DNA of 64,000 nucleotides, taken from the NCBI RefSeq assembly GCF_000802425.1, contig NZ_JRUD01000002.1, forward strand, positions 310,001 through 374,000, written 5' to 3'. Below, in pieces: positions 61,953 to 64,000 of the stretch (position 1 is the first letter of the stretch; each line of letters begins with the position of its first letter). A program made the translations under genes and the position numbers. This DNA comes from Pseudomonas flexibilis (lineage in GTDB: Bacteria; Pseudomonadota; Gammaproteobacteria; Pseudomonadales; Pseudomonadaceae). Under the pieces are notes generated by a model. The model searched no databases. It was not told the DNA's origin and was given only the letters and a program-made list of their open reading frames with translations.

Positions 61953-63326
61953 TCAGATGATTTCAAAGTAGCGGTCCAGCTCCCAATCGCTGACATGTTT
62001 GCGGAACTCGCGTTCCTCCCATTCGCGGGTCGCGGCGAAATGTTCGACGAAGGCGTCGCCGAACAGCTCGCGGGCGGCCTGGGAGGCTTTCAGGCGCTGC
62101 GCCGCGTCCCACAGGGTGTGCGGCAAGGCCAGCTCGGCCGGATGTTCGACTGCGTAGGCGTTGCCGCTGATTGGCGCGGTGGGTTCCCAGCCCTGCTGGA
62201 TGCCGTACAGCCCCGAGCCCAGCGCGGCGGCCAGCGCCAGGTAGGGATTGGCGTCCGCCGCGCCCAGGCGGTACTCCACGCGCTGCGACTTGGCCCCGCC
62301 GGGAATCACCCGCAGGGCGGTGGTGCGGTTCTCCACGCCCCAGGTGGCGTCGGTGGGCGCCCAGTAACCGGGAACGAGCCGCCGGTAGCTGTTCACCGTG
62401 GGCGCCAGCAGGCTGAGGAATTCCGGCATCAGCCGCTGCTGGCCGGCGATGAACTGGCGTTGCAGGGTGCTCATGCCATGGGGGGCGGCCGGATCATGGA
62501 ACGCCGACTGCTGGCTGGCCTGCTCGCGCAGCGACAGGTGGATATGCCCGCTCTGCCCGGGGTAGTGCTCCGACCACTTGGCCATGAAGGTGGCCATGCA
62601 GCCGCGCCGCTGGGCCAGCACCTTCATGAAAGTCTTGAACAGCGCCGCCTTGTCGGCGGCGGCCTCGGCGTGGTCGACGGCGATGGCGGCCTCGACCACC
62701 CCGGGGCCGGTCTCCGAATGCAGGCCCTCGATGGGGAAGTCCATGCGCTGACCCAGGTCGAGAATCTCGTGGTACAGCTCGGCATGCACCGAGTTGCGGA
62801 TGGTCGAGTAGCCGAACCAGTCCGGGGTCAGCGGCTTGAGGTTGCGAAAGCCCTTGTTGCGCACCGAGTGTGGTGTTTCGTCGAACAGGAAGAACTCGTA
62901 TTCCAGCGCGGCGAGGGGATCGAAACCCATCGCCTGGCAGCGCTGGATCACCCGCAACAGCGTGTTGCGCGGGCAGACGGCCTCGGCCTGTTCGGCGAAT
63001 TCGCCAAGGAACAGCAGCATGCCGTTCTCGAAGGGGATTTCCCGGCAGCTGGACGGGAGGATGCGCACCGGCGCATCCGGGTAGGCGGTGTGCCAGCCGG
63101 TGTAGGTGGTGTTGTCGTAGAGCTTGTCCTTGACGTCCCAGCCCAGCACCACGTTGCAGAAGCCGCTGCCGTGCTCCAGCGCCGAGAAGAACTTGCTGCG
63201 GTTGATGTACTTGCCGCGCATCACCCCATCGATGTCGAACAGCCCCACCTTGACGTGGCTGAGGCCGCGCTCCTCGACGATGCGCCTGGCGTCTTCGACG
63301 GTCTTCACGTTGCGTGGATCGAGCAT
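61953..63326 (-). CDS. Glutamine synthetase-family ligase (gamma-glutamyl amine type)
   Basis: A 457-residue GS-family protein. Catalytic metal ligands are recognisable: EYEF (Glu142, Glu144), HSETGPGVVEAA (Glu205, Glu212) and GHIHLS (His261). NSYRRLVPGYWAP and RVEYRLGAADANPYLALAA (positions 368-386) are the ATP/glutamate-binding segments. The classic adenylylation-loop tyrosine region of GlnA is not recognisable, and the sequence is closer to PuuA-like enzymes that couple glutamate to amines. With the flanking dehydrogenases and TRAP gene, a catabolic role is more likely than ammonia assimilation. The amine substrate is unknown. Confidence 0.88.
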   Translation of the reverse strand: MLDPRNVKTVEDARRIVEERGLSHVKVGLFDIDGVMRGKYINRSKFFSALEHGSGFCNVVLGWDVKDKLYDNTTYTGWHTAYPDAPVRILPSSCREIPFENGMLLFLGEFAEQAEAVCPRNTLLRVIQRCQAMGFDPLAALEYEFFLFDETPHSVRNKGFRNLKPLTPDWFGYSTIRNSVHAELYHEILDLGQRMDFPIEGLHSETGPGVVEAAIAVDHAEAAADKAALFKTFMKVLAQRRGCMATFMAKWSEHYPGQSGHIHLSLREQASQQSAFHDPAAPHGMSTLQRQFIAGQQRLMPEFLSLLAPTVNSYRRLVPGYWAPTDATWGVENRTTALRVIPGGAKSQRVEYRLGAADANPYLALAAALGSGLYGIQQGWEPTAPISGNAYAVEHPAELALPHTLWDAAQRLKASQAARELFGDAFVEHFAATREWEEREFRKHVSDWELDRYFEII

Positions 63327-63373
63327 GCGGCCCCCCGGCTGCGGAAGTGGTTGAGTGCCCAGCACCGTGGCGG

Positions 63374-64000
63374 CTAGCGGTACGGCGTACCGGCCTTGGC
63401 CATCAGCGCGTTGTATTGCTTGAAGATCTCCACCACCCGGGCGCAGCGCGGGCTGGTCTTGGCGATCTCGTCCCAGAACTTCTGCGCCTCGTCCTCCACG
63501 GTCTTCCATTCCTCGGCGGGGATGGAGGTCAGCTCCAGCTTCTGGCCTTCCACCCGCAGGCGCGCCTCGCCGGCCCAGTACCAGTGCTGGCGGTAGTAGT
63601 GCGAGCTGTCCATGCACAGGCGGAACAGGGTCTTGAGGTGCTCGGGCATTTCGTTCCACTTGGCCGAGTTGGCGAAGTAGGAGCCGATCCAGGCGCCGGA
63701 AATGTTGTTGGTGAGGAAGTATTTGGTGACGTTGGCCCAGCCCACCGTGTAGTCCTCGGTGATGCCCGACCAGGCAATGCCGTCCAGCTCGCCGGTCTGC
63801 AATGCCACCTCGACGTCTTCCCAGGGCAGCGTCACCGGGATCACCCCGAAGCGGGTGAGGAACTTGCCGGCGGTGGGGAAGGTGAAGATGCGCTTGCCCT
63901 TGAGGTCGGCCAGGCGGCGGATCGGTTCGCGGGTGGCGAAGTGGCAGGGGTCCCAGGCGCCGCTGCCCAGCCAGGTGACGCCCTGCACCTCGCCATAGGC
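63374..64000 (-). CDS. TRAP transporter DctP-type solute-binding protein (C-terminal part)
   Basis: The last 208 residues of a periplasmic binding protein of the DctP family; the N-terminus lies beyond the right edge. The family ridge is visible: LKGKRIFTFPTAGKFLTRFG (positions 33-52 of the visible part), LPWEDVEVALQTGELDG and SGITEDYTVGWANVTKYFL (positions 78-96). It lies 47 bp upstream of the GS-like gene on the same strand and probably delivers the substrate of the cluster. The membrane subunits are not in the window but may lie just to the right. Confidence 0.88.
   Translation of the reverse strand, partial: AYGEVQGVTWLGSGAWDPCHFATREPIRRLADLKGKRIFTFPTAGKFLTRFGVIPVTLPWEDVEVALQTGELDGIAWSGITEDYTVGWANVTKYFLTNNISGAWIGSYFANSAKWNEMPEHLKTLFRLCMDSSHYYRQHWYWAGEARLRVEGQKLELTSIPAEEWKTVEDEAQKFWDEIAKTSPRCARVVEIFKQYNALMAKAGTPYR

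Noticed and set aside
61953..63326. Housekeeping glutamine synthetase GlnA
   Set aside because: The adenylylation-loop region is not recognisable and the neighbours are catabolic dehydrogenases and a TRAP protein.

Overview
The window is high-GC chromosomal DNA from a gammaproteobacterium, almost certainly a Pseudomonas outside the P. putida core. The gene families, and runs such as pyrC-motY-argG-gloA and fpr-mscL-radA-glyA-morA-ettA-gdhA, resemble P. aeruginosa-lineage chromosomes as I recall them. No phage, insertion sequence, plasmid gene, CRISPR array or rRNA operon was seen. Most of the window is core genome with several small accessory modules.

Layout. 1-4.7 kb: pyrC (5' part), motY, argG, gloA, an SrmB-like DEAD-box helicase and tRNA-Val. 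4.8-9.9 kb: a DUF1090 protein, an egtB-egtD pair (histidine betaine/ergothioneine-type chemistry), a divergent ATM1-type ABC exporter and a small membrane protein. 10-15.1 kb: a YajG-like lipoprotein, mqo behind an unusually long leader, a glycosyltransferase and a PAP2 phosphatase. 15.1-15.5 kb: an Asn-Pro-Lys tRNA operon. 15.6-24.7 kb: sbcDC, a YjeH-like amino-acid exporter, a membrane-anchored TAXI protein, ndpA/yejK and a GNAT protein. 24.8-27.7 kb: a GST, a GIY-YIG protein and an unrecognised membrane protein. 27.7-34.8 kb: an arsenic/metal and phosphate island: CDF transporter, Acr3, Tat-exported PhoX behind a possible Pho box, then arsR-gapdh-arsJ. 35-39 kb: an MBL hydrolase, an OmpA-like lipoprotein, trmA and a purine permease. 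39.4-42.7 kb: an hscC-like Hsp70 overlapping a membrane J-like protein, with codon use unlike the surroundings. 42.7-59.2 kb: rlmG, fpr, a TerC/CBS protein, mscL, a possible 23-residue peptide gene, radA, glyA, a MorA-like GGDEF-EAL protein, ettA, gdhA and a zinc-ribbon rhomboid translationally coupled to a membrane protein. 59.4-64 kb: a minus-strand catabolic cluster of Fe-alcohol dehydrogenase, aldehyde dehydrogenase, glutamine-synthetase-like ligase and TRAP binding protein.

How the genes work together. The arsenic island holds two detoxification routes: arsenite export by Acr3, and arsenate disposal through GAPDH-made 1-arseno-3-phosphoglycerate exported by ArsJ. A phosphate-scavenging PhoX lies between them. 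The last cluster reads as uptake, gamma-glutamylation and stepwise oxidation of an amine or amino alcohol of unknown identity.

The most striking non-coding feature is a family of about nine intergenic composite hairpin elements with CGTAGGGTGG-type ends. They lie mostly at convergent gene ends, and two copies carry the same 14-bp tandem repeat in opposite orientation. A second, classical REP type (GTGGGAGCGG/CGGCTGAAGC) and a third inverted-repeat element are also present. Coordinates and motifs were read by eye; no database search was possible.
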